Positions 1-7,739 of a stretch of 64,000 nt of DNA are shown piece after piece (within the stretch, counting starts at the first letter, position 1; every line of letters starts with the position of its first letter). Below the pieces are notes generated by a model, which was given only the letters and a program-made list of their open reading frames with translations, ran no database searches and was not told the DNA's origin. The position numbers and the translations under genes were made by a program. Origin of the DNA: Streptomyces hokutonensis (GTDB lineage Bacteria; Actinomycetota; Actinomycetes; Streptomycetales; Streptomycetaceae); assembly GCF_000376565.1 (NCBI RefSeq), contig NZ_BARG01000052.1, positions 186,001 to 250,000 of the forward strand, given 5' to 3'.

Positions 1-1
1 C

Positions 2-946
2 GTACTGGAGTTGCGGGACATCGACCGACCGGTGCCCGGCCCCGACGAGGTACTGATCCGAGTGCGCGCCGCCGGTGCCGGGCCCGACGTATGGCATCTG
101 ATGACCGGCCTGCCCTATCCGGCGCGACTCGTCTTTGGTCTGCGGAGGCCGAAGAACCCCGTGCCCGGCTGGGACGGCGCGGGGGTGGTCGAGGCGGTCG
201 GCCCCGGCGTGACCGACCTCGAACCCGGAGACGCCGTCCACGGCGAATGCCGGGGCTCCTTCGCCGAGTTCGCCCTCGCCAAGGCCGGCAGGATCGCGCG
301 GAAACCCGACGGCCTCACCTTCGAACAGGCCGCCGCCGTCCCCTGCTCCGGTGTCACCGCCCTCCAGGCGCTGCACACCAGGGCCGGTCTGCGACCGGGC
401 CAGCAGGTCCTGGTCATCGGAGCCTCGGGCGGAGTCGGCAGTTTCGCCGTCCAACTCGCCACCGCGCACGGCGCCGAGGCGACCGCGGTCTGCGGTCCGG
501 ACGCGGCGGACTTCGTCCGATCCCTGGGCGCCGTCGACGTCATCGACTACACCCGCGAGGAGATCACCGACCGCCCGCGCCGGTACGACGTCGTCCTGGA
601 CGCCGCGGGCAACCGCAGTGTCTCGCTCCTGCGCAGCGTGCTCACTCCGCACGGCACCCTCGTCCGTGTCGGCGGCGAAGGCGGGAGCCAGTGGTTCGCC
701 GACGCGGGCATCCGACTGGAGATGGGGCTGCGCTCGCTGTTCGGGGGCCCGAAGCTCCGGGGCATGCTCGCGGTCGTACGCCGTGCGGACCTTCAGACTC
801 TCGACGCCCTCATCGACAAGGGTGAACTCACTCCCGTGGTCGACCGCACCTTTCCACTGGCCGAAGCCGCCGACGCCGTCCGCCACTTGGAGAACGGCCA
901 CCCGCAGGGCAAGGTCGTCGTCACGGTCGCGGGACCGGGGGACTGA
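2..946 (+). CDS. NAD(P)H:quinone oxidoreductase-like medium-chain dehydrogenase (5' partial)
   Basis: Medium-chain dehydrogenase/reductase that would transfer hydride between NADPH and a quinone or enone in the cytoplasm. The open frame continues to the left edge (V-L-E-L-R-D before the first possible TTG at 11), so the true start lies outside the window; 314 residues are visible of a usual 320-340. A GroES-like domain comes first, then a Rossmann domain with the loop GASGGVGSFAVQLA. The position where zinc alcohol dehydrogenases carry GHE reads GWD, so this is probably the zinc-free quinone oxidoreductase type. The 3' end overlaps the convergent phosphatase gene by 26 bp. Substrate cannot be told. 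Confidence 0.88.
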   Translation, partial: VLELRDIDRPVPGPDEVLIRVRAAGAGPDVWHLMTGLPYPARLVFGLRRPKNPVPGWDGAGVVEAVGPGVTDLEPGDAVHGECRGSFAEFALAKAGRIARKPDGLTFEQAAAVPCSGVTALQALHTRAGLRPGQQVLVIGASGGVGSFAVQLATAHGAEATAVCGPDAADFVRSLGAVDVIDYTREEITDRPRRYDVVLDAAGNRSVSLLRSVLTPHGTLVRVGGEGGSQWFADAGIRLEMGLRSLFGGPKLRGMLAVVRRADLQTLDALIDKGELTPVVDRTFPLAEAADAVRHLENGHPQGKVVVTVAGPGD

Positions 947-1730
947 CCGTCGACTGCCACAACTCCCGCGCTTCCGCCGCGACTCCGGGCGCGGCCAGCA
1001 GCAACGGCGTGTCGTAGGCCGGGAGTTGCGGCACTGCGACCGCCCCTGCCTCCGTCGCGATCAGCAGCGCCGGGAGACCGTCCACCGGGTGGAACTCGCC
1101 GATCGCGGCGGCGGCCGCCCGGCCCGCCGCGACCTGCACCAGGGACAGTGCCGTCGAGCCCATCACGCGAACCGTGCAGTGCCGGTCGGCCAGTCGGGCC
1201 ATCAGCGCGTCCAGGCCGGGCCAGTGCGCGTGCGCCGCCCACTCCGTCATGAACACATGGCCGGTCAGTGTCGTGTGGTCCGCCGCGTGGATCGGGACGC
1301 CGTTCAGGTGCGCGCCCCTGCCCCGTACGGCCGTGAACACCTCGCCCCGCCACGGGTCCGCGACCAGGCCCAGCAGAGGGGAGCCGTCCGGTCGCGCGAG
1401 GCCCAGCGAGAAGGAGCACCAGCCCAGCCCGTGGGCGTGGTTGGTGGTTCCGTCCACGGGGTCGATCACCCAGTGCGGGGCGTCCGACGCGCCCTCCTCG
1501 ACGCCGTACTCCTCGCCGTCGATCCCCCAGCCGGGGAACTCGCGCCGCAGCACCGACCGTACGTGCCGCTCCACCGCCTCGTCCGTGTCCGTGACGATGT
1601 CGGCCGGGCCCGCCTTCTGCCGGACCGGGCCCGAGGCCCCGCCGTTCCCGCCGCGGATCGTCTCCGATGCCCACGCGGCCAGTTCCACGGCCACCCGAAG
1701 CGCGGCGTCCAGGTCATGCTCGTTCGTCAC
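921..1730 (-). CDS. Inositol monophosphatase family protein
   Basis: Mg2+-dependent phosphatase of the inositol monophosphatase/histidinol-phosphatase superfamily. Motifs seen: VTDTDEAVE, the GEE metal site, DPVDGTTN (family motif 1, D-P-x-D-G-T-T), and a second motif in which the usual W-D-x-A-x-G is written V-D-G-L-P-A, keeping the metal-binding Asp but losing the Trp. The GTG at 1730 is chosen because GGGAAGAG precedes it and family homology starts there; the frame stays open to 1826 (301 residues) without a good ribosome site. In actinobacteria such genes may act on inositol-1-phosphate, fructose-1,6-bisphosphate or histidinol-phosphate; the sequence does not decide. Convergent overlap with the oxidoreductase gene. 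Confidence 0.85.
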   Translation of the reverse strand: MTNEHDLDAALRVAVELAAWASETIRGGNGGASGPVRQKAGPADIVTDTDEAVERHVRSVLRREFPGWGIDGEEYGVEEGASDAPHWVIDPVDGTTNHAHGLGWCSFSLGLARPDGSPLLGLVADPWRGEVFTAVRGRGAHLNGVPIHAADHTTLTGHVFMTEWAAHAHWPGLDALMARLADRHCTVRVMGSTALSLVQVAAGRAAAAAIGEFHPVDGLPALLIATEAGAVAVPQLPAYDTPLLLAAPGVAAEARELWQSTVSPPVPRP

Positions 1731-1921
1731 TGCTCTTCCCCACTCCAGTCGTGTGCGGGCGAACCATCCCGGGTCGGCCTCGGTCCAGGAGATCACGTCG
1801 TCGTACGGCTTGGTCGGCGGTCTCACCCGTCGGGCTCACGGATGCCTCGCGGTACGGGGTGCGGGCGTGGTTGGCGGTACATGACGTGCGATGCGGCACG
1901 GTTGCGGTTCGTATAGGCGGT

Positions 1922-2764
1922 ATGCGACGACGAATAACAACCCGGGACGGGCTTTCCCGTCTGTGCGTGGCCGTGATGGTGTCCGGCCTTCTCCTCACCG
2001 TGACCGGTATGGCCCCCGCGCCGACCACGGCCGAACCCGGACCCGCGCGGGGCAGCGCCTACATGGGCATCGGCGTCCTGGCCCACGACGGGACGAGCGG
2101 CAGGATCGGCGCGGTGTCCCCGGAGGAACGGGCCGGGCAGACCGAGGGCGTGGACGTCTCCAGCTATCAGCGCGATGTGGCGTGGCCGAGTCTGTGGAGC
2201 GCCGGAACCAGATGGGCCTACACGAAGGCCACGGAAGGCACCTCCTACCGGAACCCGTACTTCGAGGACCAGTACGAGGGCGCGTACGACGTCGGCATGG
2301 TCCGCGGGGCCTACCACTTCGCCACACCGGACGGGGGCAGCGGAGCAGCGCAGGCCGACTACTTCGTGGACCACGGCGGAGGCTGGTCGGGCGACGGCCG
2401 GACGCTCCCGGGGGCACTCGACATCGAGTGGAACCCCTACGGGGACTCCTGCTACGGCAAGTCCACGAGCAGCATGGTCACCTGGATCGGTGACTTCCTG
2501 AACCGCTACAAGGCCCGTACCGGCCGTGACGCCGTGATCTACACGTCCACCAGTTGGTGGAGCAGCTGCACCGGCGGCTACCGCGGATTCGGCGCCACGA
2601 ACCCCCTGTGGGTGGCCCGGTACGCCTCGTCGGTGGGGGCCCTTCCGGCGGGCTGGTCGGCGTACACGATGTGGCAGTACACGTCGTCCGGGCAGACGGT
2701 CGGTGACCACGACCGGTTCAACGGTGCCCAGGACGCGCTGCGCCAGTTCGCTGTCGCCGGCTGA
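1922..2764 (+). CDS. Secreted GH25 lysozyme (N-acetylmuramidase)
   Basis: Secreted muramidase that cleaves the beta-1,4 bond between MurNAc and GlcNAc in peptidoglycan. The 280-residue product begins MRRR, then a hydrophobic core and an Ala/Pro-rich stretch up to about residue 38, a Sec-type signal peptide. The GH25 barrel starts at GVDVSSYQ (first catalytic Asp) and carries LDIEW, the D-x-E catalytic pair, then the family's WVARY and MWQYTSSG. There is no cell-wall-binding module, so it is a single-domain enzyme. The ATG at 1922 is the only start that puts the signal peptide at the N terminus. Likely roles are cell-wall remodelling or killing of competitors. Confidence 0.93.
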   Translation: MRRRITTRDGLSRLCVAVMVSGLLLTVTGMAPAPTTAEPGPARGSAYMGIGVLAHDGTSGRIGAVSPEERAGQTEGVDVSSYQRDVAWPSLWSAGTRWAYTKATEGTSYRNPYFEDQYEGAYDVGMVRGAYHFATPDGGSGAAQADYFVDHGGGWSGDGRTLPGALDIEWNPYGDSCYGKSTSSMVTWIGDFLNRYKARTGRDAVIYTSTSWWSSCTGGYRGFGATNPLWVARYASSVGALPAGWSAYTMWQYTSSGQTVGDHDRFNGAQDALRQFAVAG

Positions 2765-2773
2765 GGGGCGGGT

Positions 2774-2795
2774 GCCGGGGGCTGCGGCCCCCGGT
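2774..2795. terminator. Bidirectional terminator hairpin
   Basis: CCGGGGGC (2775-2782), a 4-nt loop and GCCCCCGG (2787-2794) form an 8-bp perfect GC stem between the convergent lysozyme and symporter genes. There is no U tract, as is common in Streptomyces. Confidence 0.7.
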
Positions 2796-2816
2796 CCCGA
2801 TCACGGCGGCGGGTCG

Positions 2817-4424
2817 TCATCCGTTCTTGGGGTACGCCGGTCCGGCCAGCAGGACGGGCTCGATGGATTCGTAGCGGTTGCGTGCGCGGGCGCCGGACCT
2901 TCTGCGGGACAGGACGGTGGCGACGAAGCCGCAGAGGAACCCGGCCGGGACGGAGACCAGCGCGGTCGTGGTGAACGGGAACCAGTTGAAGTCGGCGTCG
3001 GGGAAGGCCGATTGGGGGGTGCCGGACACGAGGCTGGTGCCGGGCAGGAGGACCAGGACGCTGACGGTGCCGCCGATGAGTGTGGCCAGCAGACCGGCGC
3101 GGGTGTAGCGGCGCCAGAAGAGGCTGTAGAGGAGCGCCGGGGCGATCGCCGAGGCGCCCAGGCAGAAGGAGAGGATGGCGAGGGGCTGGAGGCTGCGGTG
3201 CTGGGAGAGTACGGCCAGGCCGATCACGGGGATGCCCACGGCCAGGGCGGACAGGCGGGCCAGCGCCATTTCGCGCAGCGGTGGTGTGTCGGGGCGGGCG
3301 GCGATGTCGTGGGCGAGGGAGTTGGCGCAGGCCAGGGTCATGCTGGCCACGGAGGCCAGCAGGGTCAGGAAGATGGCTGTGGTGACGGTGGTGAACAGCA
3401 GGCTCTCCGGACGGGAGAGGTCGGTGCCGAACGCGGCGCGCGCCCCGAGGAGATAGGCGGTTGAGCCGCGTGGGTCCGCGGCCGTGATGGTCTTCGCGCC
3501 GATGAGGGCGGTGGCGCCGACCGTGACGACGGTCATGACGGCGATGAACAGCGCGACCGCCGACACGGCCCACGACATCGCACGGCGCACCTGACGGGTG
3601 CTGCCGGCGGTGTACATGCGCATGGTGACGTGGGGGAGGGACGCACCGCCGAGCACAATCGCGCACTGCGTGCTGACCATGTCGAGGGCGGGGTGCTTTC
3701 CGCCGGCGAACTGGAGCCCGTAGCGCAGGTAGTTGTGGCCGGCCCCGCTGTTCCGCGCGGCGGTCCGGAACAGGGTCGGGGGGCTCCAGCCGAAGGTGTG
3801 CAGGATGAGCGCGGCGACGACCAGGCCCGAGCCGAGGAGGATCACGGTCTTCAGGATCTGGATCAGGGCGGTGCCGCGCATGCCTCCGAGCGCCGCGTAG
3901 GTGATCATCAGCGCTCCGGCCCCGACGACGCAGCCGGTGCGCATGGTGCTGTCGGAGAAGCCGAGGACGTACGCCAACAGCTGCCCCACGCCCGCGAGTT
4001 GGACGACCATCATGGGCACGAGCGCGGCAAGGGTGACGGCACAGGCGGTGATACGTACCGCGCGGCCGGGCATCCGGCGGGCGAGTACGTCGCCCATGGT
4101 GAACCTGCCGGTGTGGTGCAGCGGTTCGGCCAGCAGGAACATCAGGAGCAGCAGGGAGAGCAGGGTGCTCAGGGCCAGCACGACACCGTCGTAGCCGCAG
4201 AGCGCGATGATGCCGCCGACGGTCAGGACGGTGGCCGCGGAGATGTAGTCGCCGGCGATGGCCAGGCCGTTGCGGAGCGGGGAGAGGAACCGGTAGCCGG
4301 TGTAGAACTCGTCGAGGTCGTCGCGGTCGGGGCCGGTGACCACGCACAGCAGCAGGGTGAGAGTGACGACGCTGAAGAACGCCACGAGTGACCAGGACTG
4401 TGCGGCGCCCTTGAAGTCGGTCAC
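2817..4424 (-). CDS. Sodium:solute symporter, acetate/propionate (ActP) type
   Basis: Membrane transporter of the solute:sodium symporter family, 535 residues, with about 13 hydrophobic helices. The early motif D-EFYTGYR followed by GDYISAATVL and the paired DUF485 gene are characteristic of the ActP/MctC branch that moves acetate, propionate or pyruvate with a cation. The GTG at 4424 is chosen because it overlaps the stop of the DUF485 gene by 4 bp (GTGA), implying translational coupling; the frame stays open further upstream but those residues are the DUF485 gene in another frame. The C terminus is an Arg-rich cytoplasmic tail. The exact substrate is inferred from the family only. Confidence 0.9.
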   Translation of the reverse strand: MTDFKGAAQSWSLVAFFSVVTLTLLLCVVTGPDRDDLDEFYTGYRFLSPLRNGLAIAGDYISAATVLTVGGIIALCGYDGVVLALSTLLSLLLLMFLLAEPLHHTGRFTMGDVLARRMPGRAVRITACAVTLAALVPMMVVQLAGVGQLLAYVLGFSDSTMRTGCVVGAGALMITYAALGGMRGTALIQILKTVILLGSGLVVAALILHTFGWSPPTLFRTAARNSGAGHNYLRYGLQFAGGKHPALDMVSTQCAIVLGGASLPHVTMRMYTAGSTRQVRRAMSWAVSAVALFIAVMTVVTVGATALIGAKTITAADPRGSTAYLLGARAAFGTDLSRPESLLFTTVTTAIFLTLLASVASMTLACANSLAHDIAARPDTPPLREMALARLSALAVGIPVIGLAVLSQHRSLQPLAILSFCLGASAIAPALLYSLFWRRYTRAGLLATLIGGTVSVLVLLPGTSLVSGTPQSAFPDADFNWFPFTTTALVSVPAGFLCGFVATVLSRRRSGARARNRYESIEPVLLAGPAYPKNG

Positions 4425-4864
4425 GGCCCGACCTGCTCGTCGCGGGGGTGCGGCGTCTGGTGGCGCACCCGGCGGGCGAGGGGGTCGACGTGGCGTCGCG
4501 CGGTGTACTCGTAGAAGAGCACGGCCAGCCAGGTGACGGGGAGTTGGACCAGCGCCAGGCAGAGGCCGGCGGGCAGTCCGCCGAGGGCGGGAGCGGTCAT
4601 CACCGAGGGGAGTGCGACGGTGAGGGTGAGGAAGACGGCAAAGTAGCCGAGCGCGGCGAATGCGGCGACGCGTCGCTGCCGGCGGCAGGCCCGGCGGAGA
4701 AGCCGTAGATCGCGGTGGGGTCCGGTCCATGAACGGGCCCGTACGGACCGCCAGTTGCTGTTGCCGTTGCTCTGCCGGGTGGGTGGCGGCGAGGGCGGGA
4801 CAGGGGATGCGTGTCGTGCGGGCCGGTGTCGCAGCGGGTGTAACTCGGAGCTGTCGGCGGACAT
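4421..4864 (-). CDS. DUF485 membrane protein, symporter partner
   Basis: Small membrane protein of 147 residues. Residues 1-65 are Arg/Pro-rich and poorly conserved; the rest holds two hydrophobic helices (AAFAALGYFAVF and LVQLPVTWLAVLFYEYTA) in the DUF485 pattern. Members of DUF485 are co-encoded with ActP-type symporters and are thought to be accessory subunits. An AGGAG ribosome site lies 8 nt before the ATG at 4864. The stop overlaps the start of the symporter by 4 bp, so the two form an operon. Confidence 0.85.
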   Translation of the reverse strand: MSADSSELHPLRHRPARHASPVPPSPPPTRQSNGNSNWRSVRARSWTGPHRDLRLLRRACRRQRRVAAFAALGYFAVFLTLTVALPSVMTAPALGGLPAGLCLALVQLPVTWLAVLFYEYTARRHVDPLARRVRHQTPHPRDEQVGP

Positions 4865-5172
4865 TCCAAGATCTCCTAGTGGGTCGTGGGCCCCAACAGG
4901 TGCCGACCACGAGAACGCGGGGAGCGGTCCTGGTCACCGCACGCTATGCGGGCTCCGGAGCCCGCGCAGGACTTCCGACGAACTCCCTGGTGAGAACCGC
5001 TGCACCGCGCTGACCTCGGATGTTGTGGGTGTGAGGGGTGGGATGGAACGTCGCGGGAGTGGTGTGTGAGGTGCGGGCGCGTCGAGGGGGTCGAACGGTG
5101 AAAAGGCGCGCGGCATCAAGGAGTTGACTCGTCGACCGCGCGATCCCGCCCCCGGGATGATGCACCGTCAGC
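4865..5172. other. Intergenic region, promoter side of DUF485-symporter operon
   Basis: 308 bp without a convincing gene. It must contain the minus-strand promoter of the DUF485-symporter pair, whose ribosome site is at 4873-4877. Near its right end ATCCCG-CCCC-CGGGAT (5143-5158) could be a short terminator for the methyltransferase that ends at 5173. No conserved operator was recognised. Confidence 0.5.
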
Positions 5173-5967
5173 TCACGTCACCCGGCCCAGGAGTACGGAA
5201 ACCCGGACGCTCTCGAGATACGGGCCGGGCGGGAGCGACCGGTGAATCCGCTCGGCGAACGCCGGCCGGTCCTCCTGCCTGGGCAGCTTGTCCGCGGAGA
5301 TGGCGGAGTAGACGCCGCCGATGATTTCGTCGACGCTCAGCTCGTCGCTGTAGTCGATCACCGTTTCCCCGACGTCCGTGAACCCGGCGGCACGGAGCGC
5401 GTCCGCGTATCGGCGCCGGTCGTGCGCTGCGGTGCCGCACGTTGCCTCCAGCCTCCTGCCGAAGTGATCCTCCAGGCAGGCCCGCAGGGCGTGTGACCAG
5501 GCACAGTCCTGCTGCCACAACGGTGTGCCGTTGGCCACCACGGCGATGCCGCCGCCCGTACGGAACAGGGGCGCCAAGGTACGGAAGAGCTCCTCGTGCC
5601 GCATCCAGTGGAGGGCCTGCCCGATCACCGTCATCGCCAGGGAGCCCTGCCCGACCAGCGTCCCCACCGCGGGGATGTCGCTGTCGGCGCCCAGCACCCA
5701 TGTCACGTTCCGCACGCCCTGCGCCGCGGCCGCTTCCGCGGCGAGCCGCACCATGTCCGGTTCCGGGTCCATGCCGATGACGGAACGGACCTGGGAGGAG
5801 AGTGGAAGAGAGAGCTGACCCGTGCCGCATCCGAGGTCGAGCACGATGTCGTCGGCGGTGAGCGCGAAGGCCGCCCGCAGGGCCTCGATGACCGGGGGCG
5901 GATAGCCACGTCGGTACTTCGCGTAGAACTCGGCGACCTCACCACTGAAACCCACACCCGCAGTCAT
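5173..5967 (-). CDS. Class I SAM-dependent methyltransferase
   Basis: 264-residue cytoplasmic methyltransferase. The N terminus FSGEVAEFYAKYRRGYP is typical of the ubiE/generic small-molecule group; the SAM-binding motif I is VLDLGCGTGQLS (about residues 42-53), motif II ends in the acidic GMDPEPDM, and post-motif residues TVIGQALHWM match the GQALHWM box of this subfamily. ATG at 5967 places the conserved N terminus correctly. No linked pathway gene points to a substrate. It lies 87 bp downstream of the M4-like gene on the same strand and may be co-transcribed with it. Confidence 0.85.
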   Translation of the reverse strand: MTAGVGFSGEVAEFYAKYRRGYPPPVIEALRAAFALTADDIVLDLGCGTGQLSLPLSSQVRSVIGMDPEPDMVRLAAEAAAAQGVRNVTWVLGADSDIPAVGTLVGQGSLAMTVIGQALHWMRHEELFRTLAPLFRTGGGIAVVANGTPLWQQDCAWSHALRACLEDHFGRRLEATCGTAAHDRRRYADALRAAGFTDVGETVIDYSDELSVDEIIGGVYSAISADKLPRQEDRPAFAERIHRSLPPGPYLESVRVSVLLGRVT

Positions 5968-6054
5968 GCCCTCACCCTGGCAAGGGCGGGCCGATCAGGA
6001 CAGCTCGGCAGCACGCGGATCGCTACCGGCAGAAAACTCCCGCACCCATCGCGC

Positions 6055-7539
6055 CTACTGAAGGACTCCGACAGCGGACCACGCGTCGAGAACCGCGCGA
6101 TGCTCGTCGCCCTCGCCGTAGAGGCGGAGCGCCACGGAGGCCGTCAGGCGGGCGAAGTCGGCGAACTGTACGTGCTCGTCGAGTTCGGCGCTGGTCAGGG
6201 CCTCCCACCAGAGCTGCCCGGCCCGCTCCCACGCCTTGCCGCCCAGCCGCTCGGCGAGGAGGTAGAACGCGTGGTTGGGGATGCCCGAGTTGAGATGCAC
6301 GCCCCCGTTGTCGCGTTCCGTGTGCTGGTAGCCCTCCATCGTCCTGGGCTGTGGGTCGGTGCCCAGAACGGCGTCGTCGTAGGCGCTGCCGGGATCCTTC
6401 AGCGAGCGCAGCGCGTCGCCGTGGATGCCGGGAGCCAGCAGCCCGGCGCCCAGCAGCCAGTCCGCCTGCTCCACGGTCTGGTCCAGCGTGTACTGCTTGA
6501 GCAGTACTCCGAAGACATCGCAGATCGAGTTGCGCAGGGCGCCGGTCTGTCCGTAGTAGGGGATAAGGCTCAGTTCGCCGAGTCCCTTCCAGACCTCGAC
6601 GCCGATGATGTCGACGCACTTGCTGAACCGCGTGAAGATCTGGTCGTCGCCGTCCCCGAGGACCAGGACCTCACCGTTCCAGAACGCGTTGTTGTAGTTC
6701 CGGTCGTAGTGGACGACCGCCGCGATCGGTCCCTCCCCGGGCCTCGCGACGTACTCGCGGCCGAAGACCTCCCGCAGAAACCTCGACGCGGCCACCAGCC
6801 CCTCGTACGCCTCGTCGACGGCCGGGTCACCCACCGGACCGTGACCAGTTGAACGGGCCACCGTGGAAAGGCGGTTGAGATCCGTCCCCCACCGCGCGTC
6901 GAAGACCACGTGCTTCACGTCGTCGGCCGACGCCAGGTCCGGATTCCGTACGACGCGCCCCTCCTCGACGTACACCTCGGCACGGCGGAAGACGAACTGC
7001 GGCGGGGCCTGGTCGGTCAGCCGTTCCAGCAGAAGCAGCGGGACCACGCTGGAGCGCAGCAGCGCGGGTTCCAGCGGACTGGCGCTGCGTTCGACCAGTT
7101 CCAGTCGGCTCGTCCACGCCCGGATCTGGCCCTTGGAGATCCGGGCCACCTCGCCGATCTCCGTGATCGCCCGCACCAACCGCTGCACGGCGTCCCGGGC
7201 CAGATCCTCGCGAGCCTCCTCGGAGACCGTGTCCCCGGTGATGAACGGCATTGCCTCCAGGGCCTCGTAGCCACGCAGTACCGCTTCGAAGATCCCGCTG
7301 TCGCGTTTGCGCGCGAGCAGCGGCCCGTGGTCGTCCCACGCGGTACGGCTCGGCGCGGGCGCCGCCCAGTGCCCGTATCTGCGGTAGTACGCAACTGCCG
7401 TGCTGTTCCTGGTCAGTTCGGCGTAGATCAGCCTGGCCGCCGTACGGGCGTTGCTGTGGGTGCGCAGCAGTCCACCGGCGGCCGTGGCGATGCCGCCGCC
7501 CGCAGCGCCGATGAGCGCCGCTATCAACGTGCTGTCCAT
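6055..7539 (-). CDS. Membrane-anchored M4 (thermolysin/protealysin)-like protein lacking all zinc ligands
   Basis: 494 residues. Residues 1-27 (STLIAALIGAAGGG and on) look like one membrane helix followed by R-T-A-A-R-L, a start seen in many actinobacterial membrane-tethered proteins; residues about 30-190 are helical and unassigned. From about residue 195 the protein follows the M4 fold: AVDEAYEGL, VHYDRNYNNAFWNGE, GDGD, and DNGGVHLNSGIPNHAFYLLA with the catalytic-side His at 415. The zinc site is gone: HExxH reads VEVWK (314-318) and the third ligand Glu reads Asn337, while the motif Glu315, Tyr328 and Asp341 remain. A working peptidase is therefore unlikely; a binding, inhibitory or scaffold role is inferred. 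The ATG at 7539 follows GGGGAAG. Confidence 0.85.
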   Translation of the reverse strand: MDSTLIAALIGAAGGGIATAAGGLLRTHSNARTAARLIYAELTRNSTAVAYYRRYGHWAAPAPSRTAWDDHGPLLARKRDSGIFEAVLRGYEALEAMPFITGDTVSEEAREDLARDAVQRLVRAITEIGEVARISKGQIRAWTSRLELVERSASPLEPALLRSSVVPLLLLERLTDQAPPQFVFRRAEVYVEEGRVVRNPDLASADDVKHVVFDARWGTDLNRLSTVARSTGHGPVGDPAVDEAYEGLVAASRFLREVFGREYVARPGEGPIAAVVHYDRNYNNAFWNGEVLVLGDGDDQIFTRFSKCVDIIGVEVWKGLGELSLIPYYGQTGALRNSICDVFGVLLKQYTLDQTVEQADWLLGAGLLAPGIHGDALRSLKDPGSAYDDAVLGTDPQPRTMEGYQHTERDNGGVHLNSGIPNHAFYLLAERLGGKAWERAGQLWWEALTSAELDEHVQFADFARLTASVALRLYGEGDEHRAVLDAWSAVGVLQ

Positions 7540-7660
7540 GCTTCCCCGCTTCCCCCGGGCATTGACGCACACGGTCAGGGAACCAGCGGGCCCCGGCGAC
7601 GTCCAGGGTTTCCACCGGCTCGACGAACGCACGTGGCGCCGGTGGTCGTCCGTGACGTAT

Positions 7661-7726
7661 GTTTGGCATAGGACAAACTTTGGCATAGGGCGAATCCTGC
7701 TGCTCGGACGAATCCTTCTCCTCGGG
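7661..7726 (+). promoter_or_regulatory. Direct repeats before the MocR-type regulator, candidate MocR binding site
   Basis: Two copies of TTTGGCATAGG (7662-7672 and 7679-7689) lie 17 bp apart, overlapped by the inverted repeat GTTTG-N8-CAAAC (7661-7678). They are followed by an 18-bp tandem repeat, CGAATCCTGCTGCTCGGA (7691-7708) and CGAATCCTTCTCCTCGGG (7709-7726). MocR-type regulators are known to bind direct repeats in their own divergent promoter region, so this is the natural place for autoregulation. Confidence 0.45.
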
Positions 7727-7739
7727 TGGAGCTGATCAC

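Noticed and set aside
1667..1921. Earlier start for the lysozyme gene at 1667
   Set aside because: The extra 85 residues are Arg/Pro-rich without coding bias and would push the signal peptide inside the protein.
5143..5158. Strong terminator at the end of the methyltransferase gene
   Set aside because: Only a 6-bp stem; mentioned in the intergenic entry but not called.
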